From Flavobacteriales bacterium (GTDB lineage Bacteria; Bacteroidota; Bacteroidia; Flavobacteriales; UBA7312), in the NCBI GenBank assembly GCA_029248105.1, contig JAQWJZ010000022.1:1-48601 (forward strand): a DNA stretch of 48,601 nt. Reading direction: 5' to 3'. The notes beneath the pieces are model-generated. The model did no database searches. It was given only the letters and a program-made list of their open reading frames with translations, and had not been told where the DNA came from. This document shows positions 1-8,582 of the stretch, piece after piece (position 1 is the stretch's first letter; each line of letters starts with the position of its first letter). Position numbers and translations under genes: made by a program.

Positions 1-264
1 TCTTACAAGAACTACTGAATAACCATCAAAATTTTTTCTTTTCTTAAACTTATCCTTGTAGTATCCTAAGAGAATTCGATTGCATTCAAAGATAAAAAAG
101 ATAATAGGCAAAGTATATAGAGATGGAACTGTTGTAATGAATGTTTGGTGAGTATAACCATCAGGAATAACCGAAGTAATATAAGGCACCGAAAAACCCA
201 TGAAAGGAACAAGCAACACCCTAAACCAAAAATCATTCCCTAGATGTAAAAATCTTAACTTCAT
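1..264 (-). CDS. Sensor histidine kinase, LytS/YehU-like, N-terminal part (partial)
   Basis: An open reading frame on the minus strand runs off the left edge of the window. From the ATG at 264 it reads MKLRFLHLGNDFWFRVLLVP, then a hydrophobic segment with GFSVPYI, a short polar loop, and a second hydrophobic segment ending FECNRILLGYY before a basic stretch. The spacing of a proline/glycine TM1 and a TM2 ending in a (W/E)xNRxLL-type motif resembles the membrane part of Bacteroidota LytS-like (PF06580) kinases. The kinase domain itself would lie outside the window, so this assignment is an inference. The frame stays open upstream to 408, where a TTG codon could start a protein 48 residues longer; the extra residues (SDESPLIIDKHPYL region) look codon-like. 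The gene is divergent from hemH. Confidence 0.55.
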   Translation of the reverse strand, partial: MKLRFLHLGNDFWFRVLLVPFMGFSVPYITSVIPDGYTHQTFITTVPSLYTLPIIFFIFECNRILLGYYKDKFKKRKNFDGYSVVLVR

Positions 265-478
265 AAAAACTATTTCCAGCGAGAAAAAATCAAATCTAAG
301 CTCAACACAAATTTTTGCCAATAAACAGCGATTTTGTTTATCGGTTAAATATGGATGCTTATCTATAATTAATGGAGATTCATCGGAAAAATCACAGTCA
401 TTCGTCAATTGAAAATGATTGTAACATTTAAGTAAATCAAATACTCGCTTTCAATTTAAAAAATATCATTGTATAAAG

Positions 479-486
479 CAAATTTA
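479..486 (-). promoter_or_regulatory. Candidate -7 element of the left-edge kinase gene
   Basis: The minus strand reads TAAATTTG here, an exact match to the Bacteroidota -7 consensus TAnnTTTG. No good TTTG -33 box is visible at the usual spacing. Transcription would begin near 472, giving a leader of about 65 nt to the TTG at 408 or about 210 nt to the ATG at 264. Confidence 0.4.
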
Positions 487-512
487 GAGGGGCATAATAA
501 TTTTATAATGCT

Positions 513-520
513 TAAATTTG
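513..520 (+). promoter_or_regulatory. Candidate -7 element of the hem operon
   Basis: TAAATTTG matches the TAnnTTTG consensus exactly and lies 24 nt before the hemH ATG at 545, which predicts a leader of roughly 18 nt. No clear -33 TTTG box is seen 18-20 nt upstream, so strength and exact start are uncertain. It is the only consensus -7 I see before the eleven packed plus-strand genes up to lpxH. Confidence 0.45.
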
Positions 521-544
521 CAAGACGAATAAACTACATTTTGT

Positions 545-1561
545 ATGCAAAAAAAGAAAGCTGTTTTATTGGTAAATCTCGGCACTCCAGACAGCCCAAA
601 AACAAGTGATGTAAGAAGTTATCTTTTCCAATTTTTAAATGACAAAAGAGTAATTGATATTCCTTGGTTACTAAGAAAAATTCTTGTCAATGGCATTATC
701 GTTCCTTTCAGAGCGCCAAAGTCTGCAAAGGTATACAAAGAGTTATGGACAGACAGGGGTTCACCAATCATCTATCATACCGAAGACTTGACGAATAAAC
801 TAAAACAAGAACTAGGAGATGGTTATCACGTAGAATATGCCATGAGATATAAAAACCCTTCTCTTAAAAAGACCCTCAAGAGCTGGGAAGGTAAAAACTT
901 TGAACAAATCATCATCTTACCCCTATTTCCCCACTATGCTTCTGCCACAAATGGTTCAGTTATAGAGGAGTCAATGAACGTTTTTAAAAAATGGTGGGTT
1001 ATTCCAGAAATCAGTTTTGTCTCTCAATTTTATGATCACGAATTTTATTTGAAAGGTTTTGAAGAGCAAGGCAACAAACATAACTTTGAAGAATACGATC
1101 ACGTATTGTTTAGTTTTCATGGTTTGCCAGAACGTCATGTGGATAAAGTTTATGATGAGGGCTTATGCCAAGACAACGAATGCGAACAAGGCGTTACAGA
1201 GGCAAATCAATTTTGCTATAAAGCGACCTGCTACGAAACAGCTATTCAACTTGCCAAACGCTTTAATCTCAAAGAATCTGACTACAGCGTAGGCTTTCAA
1301 TCAAGACTAGGCAGAGGGTGGATAGAGCCTTTTTCTGATAAGATTATTGAAGATTTAGCTAAGAAAGGTGCTAAAAAATTACTTGTTTTCTCACCAGCAT
1401 TTGTTGCAGACTGTCTGGAAACAACAATAGAAATCGGTGATGAATATCAAGAGCTATTCGAAGAATTTGGAGGTGAAAAGGTGCAACTCGTAGAGAGCCT
1501 AAACTCTTCAGACACTTTTGTAAATGGTCTGAAAGAAATGATTTTGAAACGAAGTATTTAA
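545..1561 (+). CDS. hemH: Ferrochelatase
   Basis: HemH inserts Fe2+ into protoporphyrin IX to give protoheme, the last step of the pathway. The 338 residues match the usual bacterial length. The catalytic histidine motif FHGLPERH starts at residue 191 (His192). FQSRLGRGW is at 251-259, and the acidic CLETT motif (Glu292) lies near the C-terminus. Four cysteines (Cys208, 213, 224, 229) sit in the segment after the active-site histidine. Internal cysteine sets of this kind are reported as [2Fe-2S] ligands in some bacterial ferrochelatases, but cluster binding here is inference. It is the first gene of the hem cluster, with no Shine-Dalgarno motif before its ATG, and hemA follows after 3 nt. Confidence 0.97.
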   Translation: MQKKKAVLLVNLGTPDSPKTSDVRSYLFQFLNDKRVIDIPWLLRKILVNGIIVPFRAPKSAKVYKELWTDRGSPIIYHTEDLTNKLKQELGDGYHVEYAMRYKNPSLKKTLKSWEGKNFEQIIILPLFPHYASATNGSVIEESMNVFKKWWVIPEISFVSQFYDHEFYLKGFEEQGNKHNFEEYDHVLFSFHGLPERHVDKVYDEGLCQDNECEQGVTEANQFCYKATCYETAIQLAKRFNLKESDYSVGFQSRLGRGWIEPFSDKIIEDLAKKGAKKLLVFSPAFVADCLETTIEIGDEYQELFEEFGGEKVQLVESLNSSDTFVNGLKEMILKRSI

Positions 1562-1564
1562 TCA

Positions 1565-2785
1565 ATGATAGACTCATTTTATAGCATCGGAATTAGTCAC
1601 TGGAATTGCCCTCTTGAAATTAGAGAAAGGTTCGGAATTGACAAACAACAATCCATTGATTTCATCAAGGAATTGAAATCTCTTGGAGGTTCAGCCTTTA
1701 GTGTATCGACCTGCAACCGTACACAGGTATTTGCTCATAACATAAACGTCCATCAGCTCAAAGAAAAGTTTATAAAACATAGTGGAAACCAAACTGATAA
1801 TTTTGAAAAATATGGCTTTGTTCTTGAAGACCATGAAGCAATTCAAAATTTATTTGAAGTAAGTACTGGTATAGATTCTCAAATATTAGGCGATTTACAA
1901 ATCTTTTCACAAGTAAAAGAAGGGGTTGACTTAGCAAAAAATAATGGCTGTATAAACAGCCATATGGACAGGCTATTGCAATTTGTATTTCAAGCAAATA
2001 AAGAAGTTCAATCATTTACTACAATAAGCAAAGGAGCAGCATCAGTAGCCCATGCTGCCGTACTTAAAATCAGACAAAAAACAGAACACCTACAAAAGAA
2101 AAAAATATTAGTTTTTGGTACTGGAGAGATTGGTCAGCGAACATTAGAAAACTTAAACAGTCAAACTAAAGCAGAAATTACAATTATCAACAGAACTGAA
2201 GAAAAAGCTAAGGAATTAGCTGAAGTTTTAAAGGTTAATTATGCTCCACTTGAACAACTTAGTCAAGAAATTTCCAAGTCCGATGTAATTGTAGTAGCTA
2301 CTGCATCCAAAAGCTATACCCTTACGAGTGAACACATTAGCAATTTGAGTTCAGAAAGCCTATTTATAGATCTTTCTGTTCCAAGAAATATTGATCCTGA
2401 AATTTCTTCAAACAAAAATGTTGAGTTAGTAGATATGGATCAACTTAATTCTGAGGCAGACAAAACTCTCGAAAAAAGAAAAAAAGATATCCCAAAAGCA
2501 AAGACCATAATCAATTTATACAAATTAGAATTTGAAGATTGGTCTAAGCTACATACACTTGGACCAACAATCAAAAATCTGAAGCTTTCATTTGAGGATA
2601 TAAAAAACTCAGAAATAGAGAAATACAAAGGGCAATATCAAAAAGATGAATTAGAACGTATAAAGCCTTTGATAGATAGTATCGTCAAAAAAATCTCTAG
2701 CAAAAACATAGAATATCTCCGCAAGAGATATCGCATTGATGAAGAAATACTAGAAGTCATGCGTGAAATGTATAAAATCAACTAG
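1565..2785 (+). CDS. hemA: Glutamyl-tRNA reductase
   Basis: HemA reduces glutamyl-tRNA(Glu) with NADPH to glutamate-1-semialdehyde, the committed step of C5-pathway tetrapyrrole synthesis. The catalytic cysteine lies in STCNRTQVF at Cys50, the same position as in well-studied GluTRs. The NADPH-binding glycine motif FGTGEIGQ is near residues 184-191. The remaining C-terminus forms the long helix and dimerisation domain. The length of 406 aa is normal. The gene starts 3 nt after hemH and its stop TAG directly precedes the hemC ATG, so translational coupling is likely. Together with hemL it commits this organism to the glutamate route rather than ALA synthase. Confidence 0.97.
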   Translation: MIDSFYSIGISHWNCPLEIRERFGIDKQQSIDFIKELKSLGGSAFSVSTCNRTQVFAHNINVHQLKEKFIKHSGNQTDNFEKYGFVLEDHEAIQNLFEVSTGIDSQILGDLQIFSQVKEGVDLAKNNGCINSHMDRLLQFVFQANKEVQSFTTISKGAASVAHAAVLKIRQKTEHLQKKKILVFGTGEIGQRTLENLNSQTKAEITIINRTEEKAKELAEVLKVNYAPLEQLSQEISKSDVIVVATASKSYTLTSEHISNLSSESLFIDLSVPRNIDPEISSNKNVELVDMDQLNSEADKTLEKRKKDIPKAKTIINLYKLEFEDWSKLHTLGPTIKNLKLSFEDIKNSEIEKYKGQYQKDELERIKPLIDSIVKKISSKNIEYLRKRYRIDEEILEVMREMYKIN

Positions 2786-3700
2786 ATGCATATAAAAATT
2801 GGCAGTCGTAAAAGTAAATTAGCTCTTTGGCAAACAAATCATGTTGCCGAAAGACTTTCGCAACTTGGGCATACTTATGAGCTTATACTCATTGAGTCAG
2901 AAGGCGACAAAGTCCTTGATACACCACTACCACTTATGGGAGGAAAAGGTGTTTTTACTAAGGCTTTAGATGAAGTGATTTTAAACAAAACTATCGACAT
3001 AGCCGTACACTCATTCAAAGATGTGCCTACCGATTTAGAAGCTAATTTGGAAATTTGCGCCATACTGAAAAGAGAAAATCCTAGCGACGCTTTAATTAGC
3101 CGAAAAGGTTTAGATTTTTTAAACAAGGAATCCGCAATTATTGCAACGAGTAGTAATAGAAGAAAAGCTCAATGGCTGAGTAAATACCCACATCACACTA
3201 TGGTGGATATTAGAGGTAATGTACCCACCAGAATTCAAAAACTAAAAGACAGCCCATGGGATGCCACAATTTTGGCTAGCGCAGGACTTATTCGACTAGG
3301 ACTAGAAAACGAGATTGACAAAGAAATAGATTGGATGTTATCAGCACCGGCACAAGGTGCAGTAGCCATCGTTTGTTACTCGCAAAATGAAGCAATTAAA
3401 GAGATTATCTCTGAGCTTAACGACAAAGACACCGCTATTTGCACAACTACTGAAAGATCTTTCCTAAATGCACTAAGCGGTGGCTGTTCCGCTCCTGTCG
3501 GTGCATATGTTACTATTTCAAAAAACACCCTGTTTTTTAATGGCATCGTCCTCAGCACTGACGGTAAGGAGAAAATTGAAATATCTTTAGAAGATAAAGT
3601 AGAAAATGCAAAAAAATTAGGTCAAAAAGCTGCAGATATTGCTCTATCAAAAGGCGCACTAAAACTGATTGAATCAGCAAAGGATGAAAAATACAGCTAA
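2786..3700 (+). CDS. hemC: Porphobilinogen deaminase (hydroxymethylbilane synthase)
   Basis: HemC polymerises four porphobilinogens into hydroxymethylbilane on a covalent dipyrromethane cofactor. The cofactor-bearing cysteine is Cys234 in LSGGCSAPVGA. The active-site HSFKDVP motif is at 75-81, and the N-terminal GSRKSKLALWQT motif is typical. The length of 304 aa is normal. There is no gap to hemA, and the last 17 nt overlap the start of hemD, the partner enzyme that must capture the unstable product. Confidence 0.97.
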   Translation: MHIKIGSRKSKLALWQTNHVAERLSQLGHTYELILIESEGDKVLDTPLPLMGGKGVFTKALDEVILNKTIDIAVHSFKDVPTDLEANLEICAILKRENPSDALISRKGLDFLNKESAIIATSSNRRKAQWLSKYPHHTMVDIRGNVPTRIQKLKDSPWDATILASAGLIRLGLENEIDKEIDWMLSAPAQGAVAIVCYSQNEAIKEIISELNDKDTAICTTTERSFLNALSGGCSAPVGAYVTISKNTLFFNGIVLSTDGKEKIEISLEDKVENAKKLGQKAADIALSKGALKLIESAKDEKYS

Positions 3701-4343
3701 ACATCTTCTTTTTCTTAATGATTTATCAAAGCAAACACTTGAGAAATTAAATTATGACAAATCCATCAAAGTAACTGCTCAACCACTAATAAAAACCTCA
3801 GCAATTGCTTTTAATCACAATGATTTAGATGTAATGAAAACATGGGTTTTCACTAGTAGAAAAGCTGTAGAAACATTAATAGAAAACAATATTTCTTTTT
3901 CAAAGAAAAGTTACGCTATTGGTCAAAAGACTGCCGATTTAATTCCTTCAGCAATTACCCCACAAAAAGCTTCTGCGATTGATTTAGCCGAACTCATTAT
4001 CAAGTCACAAGAAAAAGAAGTGATTTTTATTTGTGGGAACAAAAGACGTGACGACCTACCATCAAAATTGCTATCCCATGGAATTAAAGTTAAAGAAGTC
4101 ACCGTATATCAGACTGAAAATCTTAATAAAACCGTAAATTTGCAGGGCATTGACGGATTAGCTTTTATGAGTCCAAGTGCTGTTCATTCATTAGCTCAAA
4201 ACGGCGGCTTTAACAATTTACCCTGTTTTGCAATTGGCACAACAACAGCAAAAGCACTAAAAGATGAAGGTCAAAAATGTATGATTAGTAAAACTACAAA
4301 TGCCGAAAGCTTAGTAGATATCGCAAAACACTATTTAAAATAA
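3684..4343 (+). CDS. hemD: Uroporphyrinogen-III synthase
   Basis: HemD closes hydroxymethylbilane to uroporphyrinogen III with inversion of ring D. The family is poorly conserved. Support comes from its length (219 aa), the recognisable segments VFTSRKAVE and FMSPSAVHSL (the two-domain HemD fold), and its place between hemC and hemE. I chose the ATG at 3684 (MKNTAKHLLF) rather than an in-frame TTG at 3669, because the ATG gives a normal N-terminus. Either start overlaps the hemC end. The stop TAA is immediately followed by the hemE ATG. Confidence 0.88.
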   Translation: MKNTAKHLLFLNDLSKQTLEKLNYDKSIKVTAQPLIKTSAIAFNHNDLDVMKTWVFTSRKAVETLIENNISFSKKSYAIGQKTADLIPSAITPQKASAIDLAELIIKSQEKEVIFICGNKRRDDLPSKLLSHGIKVKEVTVYQTENLNKTVNLQGIDGLAFMSPSAVHSLAQNGGFNNLPCFAIGTTTAKALKDEGQKCMISKTTNAESLVDIAKHYLK

Positions 4344-5384
4344 ATGAAACATAATTTTCCAGAACTACAGAACGATTTATTACTGAGAGCATTGAATGGT
4401 GAAAATGTTGAAAGACCACCTGTATGGATGATGCGACAAGCTGGTCGTTTTCTACCAGACTACCGTATTTTGAGAGAGAAATATTCTTTCTTCGAGCGTT
4501 GTGAAACACCAGAGCTAGTATCAGAAATCACAATCATGCCTATCGATCAAGTAGGTACTGATGCAGCGATATTGTTTTCTGACATTCTTGTTGTACCACA
4601 AGCATTGGGTTATGAAGTACAAATGATAGCCGGAAAAGGTCCATTTCTACCACAAACAGTAAATAACCTCAAAGACGCTCAGGCTATTGAAGTTCCTAAT
4701 GTACACGAAAAGTTAGGCTATGTTATGGATGCTGTAACTCTAACCAGAAAAGACCTAAATGGAAAAGTGCCTCTTATTGGTTTTGCAGGAGCTCCATTTA
4801 CCATATTATGCTACATGGTACAAGGCCAGGGTTCTAAGGATTTTTCTCAAGCCAAAGCTTTTTGCCACGCTGAAAGAGATGCTGCACACCTCTTACTTCA
4901 AAAAATTACAGATACAACAATAGCCTACCTAAACGCACAAATTCAAGCTGGTGCACAGGCTGTTCAAATATTTGATTCATGGGCTGGTCTGTTGTCGCCC
5001 AAAGATTTCCAAGAATTTGCTCTTCCCTACATTAAACAAATAGTAGATAATATTAGTGGTGCGCCAACAATAGTATTTGCAAAAGGCGCATGGTATGCTA
5101 TCAAAGACCTAGTTAACTTAGGCTCAAATGCCATAGGCGTTGATTGGGCATTAACTCCACAAGAGGCTAGAAAATTAGCTGGTCCAAATATTACATTACA
5201 AGGAAACTTCGACCCAGCATGGTTATTTGCTCCACATGATGAAATAGAACGATTAGCTAAAGAGATGGTCGATGGATTTGGTAAAAATAAATACATTGCT
5301 AACCTTGGACATGGAATACTTCCAAATGTGCCAGTGGAAAACGCTAAAGTGTTTATAAACGCAATAAAAAACTATTCCGCCTAA
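4344..5384 (+). CDS. hemE: Uroporphyrinogen decarboxylase
   Basis: HemE removes the four acetate carboxyl groups of uroporphyrinogen III to form coproporphyrinogen III, without a cofactor. The N-terminal signature RPPVWMMRQAGR, the FSDILVVP segment and the GFAGAPFTI motif are diagnostic. The length of 346 aa is typical. It begins directly after the hemD stop and shares one base with hemF (TAATG). Confidence 0.97.
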   Translation: MKHNFPELQNDLLLRALNGENVERPPVWMMRQAGRFLPDYRILREKYSFFERCETPELVSEITIMPIDQVGTDAAILFSDILVVPQALGYEVQMIAGKGPFLPQTVNNLKDAQAIEVPNVHEKLGYVMDAVTLTRKDLNGKVPLIGFAGAPFTILCYMVQGQGSKDFSQAKAFCHAERDAAHLLLQKITDTTIAYLNAQIQAGAQAVQIFDSWAGLLSPKDFQEFALPYIKQIVDNISGAPTIVFAKGAWYAIKDLVNLGSNAIGVDWALTPQEARKLAGPNITLQGNFDPAWLFAPHDEIERLAKEMVDGFGKNKYIANLGHGILPNVPVENAKVFINAIKNYSA

Positions 5385-6292
5385 TGCCAACTAAAGAAAT
5401 ATTCGAAGCTCATATTTTTGATTTGCAAAATCGAATATGTAATGGCTTAGAACAATCTGATGGATTAGGTAGGTTTGTTGAAGATAAATGGGAAAGAGAA
5501 GGTGGTGGAGGTGGCAAAACCCGTATTCTCAATAATGGAAAAGTCATCGAAAAAGGTGGTGTAAATGTATCTGTTGTTCACGGCGATTTACCTCAACTAT
5601 TCAAAGAAAAATTTAAAGTTGATGAAGCTACATTTTACGCCTGTGGTCTATCATTGGTTATTCACCCAATTAGTCCTAAAGTACCTACAGTACACGCTAA
5701 TTGGCGGTATTTTGAGATGTACGACCAATCGGGTGCAATAAAAACAGCCTGGTTCGGTGGTGGCACAGATCTTACTCCCTACTACCTTGACGAAAATGAT
5801 GCTGTACATTTTCATCAAATTAATAAAAGTGTTTGTGACAAGTACGATACAAGTTATTACCCTAGATTTAAAAAAGAATGCGACACTTATTTCTACAACT
5901 CGCACAGAGATGAATGCAGAGGTATAGGAGGTATTTTCTTCGATTATCAAAAAGAAGACGAGCACACCACTATGGAAGAAATCATGAATTTCAGCATAGA
6001 CTCAGGTAATGCCTTTTTAGACGCATACTTACCCATAGTAGAAAAACATAAAAACGAAAGTTACAGCGAAAAAGAAAAAGTTTGGCAAGAGATACGTAGA
6101 GGTCGATATGTTGAATTTAACTTATTACATGATAGAGGTACCCATTTCGGCATTAAGACAAAAGGAAGAACAGAATCTATACTTATGAGCTTACCCTCTA
6201 CCGTAAGGTGGGAATACAACCATCAGCCTGAAAAAAATAGTCCAGAAGAAAAACTAATTGAAGTATTAAAAAATCCCAAAGATTGGATCTAA
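5384..6292 (+). CDS. hemF: Oxygen-dependent coproporphyrinogen III oxidase
   Basis: HemF uses O2 to decarboxylate two propionates of coproporphyrinogen III, giving protoporphyrinogen IX. Family motifs are HANWRYFEM, GGGTDLTPYYL, and near the C-terminus RGRYVEFNLLHDRGTHFG followed by ESILMSLP. The length of 302 aa is normal. Because this step consumes oxygen, the operon as built serves an aerobic lifestyle; no radical-SAM HemN lies in this window. It overlaps hemE by one base, and hemB starts 10 nt downstream. Confidence 0.97.
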   Translation: MPTKEIFEAHIFDLQNRICNGLEQSDGLGRFVEDKWEREGGGGGKTRILNNGKVIEKGGVNVSVVHGDLPQLFKEKFKVDEATFYACGLSLVIHPISPKVPTVHANWRYFEMYDQSGAIKTAWFGGGTDLTPYYLDENDAVHFHQINKSVCDKYDTSYYPRFKKECDTYFYNSHRDECRGIGGIFFDYQKEDEHTTMEEIMNFSIDSGNAFLDAYLPIVEKHKNESYSEKEKVWQEIRRGRYVEFNLLHDRGTHFGIKTKGRTESILMSLPSTVRWEYNHQPEKNSPEEKLIEVLKNPKDWI

Positions 6293-6302
6293 TTCAAATA
6301 CT

Positions 6303-7283
6303 ATGTTTCCAGAAAATAGAAATAGACGATTGAGAAAAAATAGTGCCATAAGAGAAATGGTACAAGAAAACAGACTTCACCCTAGCAATTTTATTGTTCC
6401 ACTTTTCTTTATGGAAGGAGAAAATAAAAAAGAAGAAATAGCCTCTATGCCGGGCTATTTTCGCTATACATTAGACTTACTAATCAAAGAGGCTAAAGAC
6501 TGTTATGAATTAGGCATACGTTCGGCCCTACTCTTTGCTAAAATTGAAGACTCTCTCAAAGATAATGAAGGCAAAGAAGCCATAAACACAGATGGGTTAA
6601 TGCAAAGAGCAATTCGACTTCTTAAATCTGAAGTGCCAATGATGTATCTTATGAGTGACGTTGCTCTAGACCCCTACTCTATGCACGGTCACGATGGTAT
6701 TGTTGATGGTCAAGAAATAGTCAATGACCAAACCATTGAAGTTCTAGCAGAAATGGCCTTAACACACGCCGAAGCAGGTGTTGATATGGTTGCTCCATCT
6801 GACATGATGGACGGACGTATTGGTGCGATAAGAGAAAAACTAGAGGATGAAGGATATCCTAATGTTGGTATAATGTCCTATAGCGTAAAATACGCTTCAT
6901 CATTTTACGGACCTTTCAGAGATGCTTTAGACTCAGCACCAGGTTTTGGAGACAAAAAAACCTATCAGATGAATTCAGCAAATGCATCAGAAGCTATGGC
7001 AGAGGTAGATAACGATATTGATGAAGGTGCTGATATTATAATGGTTAAGCCAGGTATGCCTTATTTGGATATGGTTAAACAAATCAGCAATCAATTTGAT
7101 GTGCCTGTAAGTGTTTATCAAGTATCGGGCGAATACGCTATGATAAAAGCAGCTAGCCAAAAAGGTTGGCTAGACCACGAAAAAGTCATGATGGAATCGC
7201 TAATAGGTTTCAAAAGAGCAGGAGCAAAACTCATTGCTACCTACTTTGCTAAAGAAGCCGCTAAACTTTTAAATAATGAATAA
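6303..7283 (+). CDS. hemB: Delta-aminolevulinic acid dehydratase (porphobilinogen synthase)
   Basis: HemB condenses two 5-aminolevulinates into porphobilinogen. The Schiff-base lysines are Lys196 (SYSVKYASSFYGPFR) and Lys249 (IIMVKPGMPYLD). In the metal-site segment SDVALDPYSMHGHDG (118-131), the cysteines of zinc-dependent enzymes are replaced by Ala/Asp/Ser, placing the protein in the zinc-independent, Mg-type subgroup. The length of 326 aa is normal. The gene comes after hemF, out of pathway order, and its last 8 nt overlap the hemL start. Confidence 0.97.
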   Translation: MFPENRNRRLRKNSAIREMVQENRLHPSNFIVPLFFMEGENKKEEIASMPGYFRYTLDLLIKEAKDCYELGIRSALLFAKIEDSLKDNEGKEAINTDGLMQRAIRLLKSEVPMMYLMSDVALDPYSMHGHDGIVDGQEIVNDQTIEVLAEMALTHAEAGVDMVAPSDMMDGRIGAIREKLEDEGYPNVGIMSYSVKYASSFYGPFRDALDSAPGFGDKKTYQMNSANASEAMAEVDNDIDEGADIIMVKPGMPYLDMVKQISNQFDVPVSVYQVSGEYAMIKAASQKGWLDHEKVMMESLIGFKRAGAKLIATYFAKEAAKLLNNE

Positions 7284-8559
7284 AAGCGAATTACTCTTTG
7301 AAAGAGCACAATTATATATACCAGGTGGGGTAAACTCACCAGTGAGAGCTTTTCGATCTGTTGGTGGCACTCCTTTATTTTTCAAATCAGCTAAAGGATC
7401 TATTCTCACAGATGTTGATGGAAAAGAGTACATAGACTATATCGGTTCTTGGGGACCAATGATTTTAGGACACTGTCACGATCCCATAGTAAAAACGCTA
7501 AAAGAAGCTACTAATAACACCACCTCATTTGGTGCACCAACAGAATTAGAAGCTGATATTGCAGAACTGATTTGTGACATGGTTCCAGCTGTTGAAAAAG
7601 TTAGAATGACTAATTCAGGAACAGAAGCGTGTATGAGTGCCATTCGTGTAGCACGAGGATATACCAACAAAGAAAAGTTTATCAAATTTGAAGGTAATTA
7701 TCACGGACATGCTGATGCTTTTCTAATAAAAGCTGGAAGTGGGGCTATTACTTTAGGTGTACCTAATAGTCCAGGCGTAACTAAAGGGACGGCTCAAGAC
7801 ACCCTACTCGCTCCTTATAATGACTTGAAAGCTGTAGAAAAAATTATAGAACAAAACCCAAACGAAATAGCTGCCATAATACTTGAGCCAGTAGCAGGCA
7901 ATATGGGTTGTATCCCTCCTAAAAAAGGCTTTTTAGAAGGTTTGAGAGATTTATGCGATCAACACCAAATCGTCCTCATTTTTGATGAGGTAATGACAGG
8001 TTTCAGATTAGCCAAAGGTGGAGCAAGTGAATACTACAGCGTAACGCCAGATATGGTAACCCTTGGCAAAATAATTGGAGGTGGCTTGCCTGTAGGAGCG
8101 TTTGGGGGTAAAAAAGAAATTATGAATATGGTCGCCCCTGTTGGACCGGTATATCAAGCCGGAACATTAAGTGGTAATCCTATTGCTATGGGTTGTGGTT
8201 ACACGCTACTCAAAGAGTTAAATGAAAACCCAGATATTTATAAACTATTAGAAGAAAACACAGCATACTTTGAAAAAGAATTAAGACGAGTTTTTGAAAA
8301 TAAAAAACTAAGCTATACAATAAACAGAGTCGGCTCAATGATCAGTTTTCATTTTGATGTTAAAAAAGTAAATAACTTTGATGATGCCTGTCAAGCTAAT
8401 GCCGATTTTTTCAAAAAGCTGTTTCATGGTGTGTTACAAAGAGGTGTCTATTTTGCCCCCTCTGCCTTCGAAACTTTATTTTTATCAACCACACACACCA
8501 AAGAATTGCTGGATGAAACTATAGTAGCAATCGAACAAACATTAGAAGAATTACTTTAA
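7276..8559 (+). CDS. hemL: Glutamate-1-semialdehyde 2,1-aminomutase
   Basis: HemL is the PLP enzyme that turns glutamate-1-semialdehyde (from HemA) into 5-aminolevulinate. It is a class III aminotransferase fold of 427 aa. The PLP lysine is Lys265 in TLGKIIGGGLPVGAFGG. The N-terminal YIPGGVNSPVRAF signature and FDEVMTGFR are present. The start codon lies inside hemB (8 nt overlap), implying coupled translation. No terminator is visible between it and gatB 23 nt downstream. Confidence 0.97.
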   Translation: MNKSELLFERAQLYIPGGVNSPVRAFRSVGGTPLFFKSAKGSILTDVDGKEYIDYIGSWGPMILGHCHDPIVKTLKEATNNTTSFGAPTELEADIAELICDMVPAVEKVRMTNSGTEACMSAIRVARGYTNKEKFIKFEGNYHGHADAFLIKAGSGAITLGVPNSPGVTKGTAQDTLLAPYNDLKAVEKIIEQNPNEIAAIILEPVAGNMGCIPPKKGFLEGLRDLCDQHQIVLIFDEVMTGFRLAKGGASEYYSVTPDMVTLGKIIGGGLPVGAFGGKKEIMNMVAPVGPVYQAGTLSGNPIAMGCGYTLLKELNENPDIYKLLEENTAYFEKELRRVFENKKLSYTINRVGSMISFHFDVKKVNNFDDACQANADFFKKLFHGVLQRGVYFAPSAFETLFLSTTHTKELLDETIVAIEQTLEELL

Positions 8560-8582
8560 TTATATTTACACAAAATTAAGCG

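Larger units (their letters stand above)
478..521. promoter_or_regulatory. Nested dyad between divergent promoters
   Basis: Outer arms GCAAATTTA (478-486) and TAAATTTGC (513-521) are perfect inverted repeats. Inner arms GCAT (492-495) and ATGC (508-511) are nested between them. The outer arms contain the -7 elements of the two divergent genes, so part of the symmetry follows from a back-to-back promoter arrangement. It could also be an operator for a dimeric regulator. No regulator family can be named from the sequence. Confidence 0.3.

Noticed and set aside
200-412. 70-codon plus-strand frame before hemH
   Set aside because: It lies antisense to a minus-strand frame with clear membrane-protein character, and its composition looks random.
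3669-3683. TTG start for hemD
   Set aside because: ATG at 3684 gives a normal HemD N-terminus; the extra five residues are not needed.
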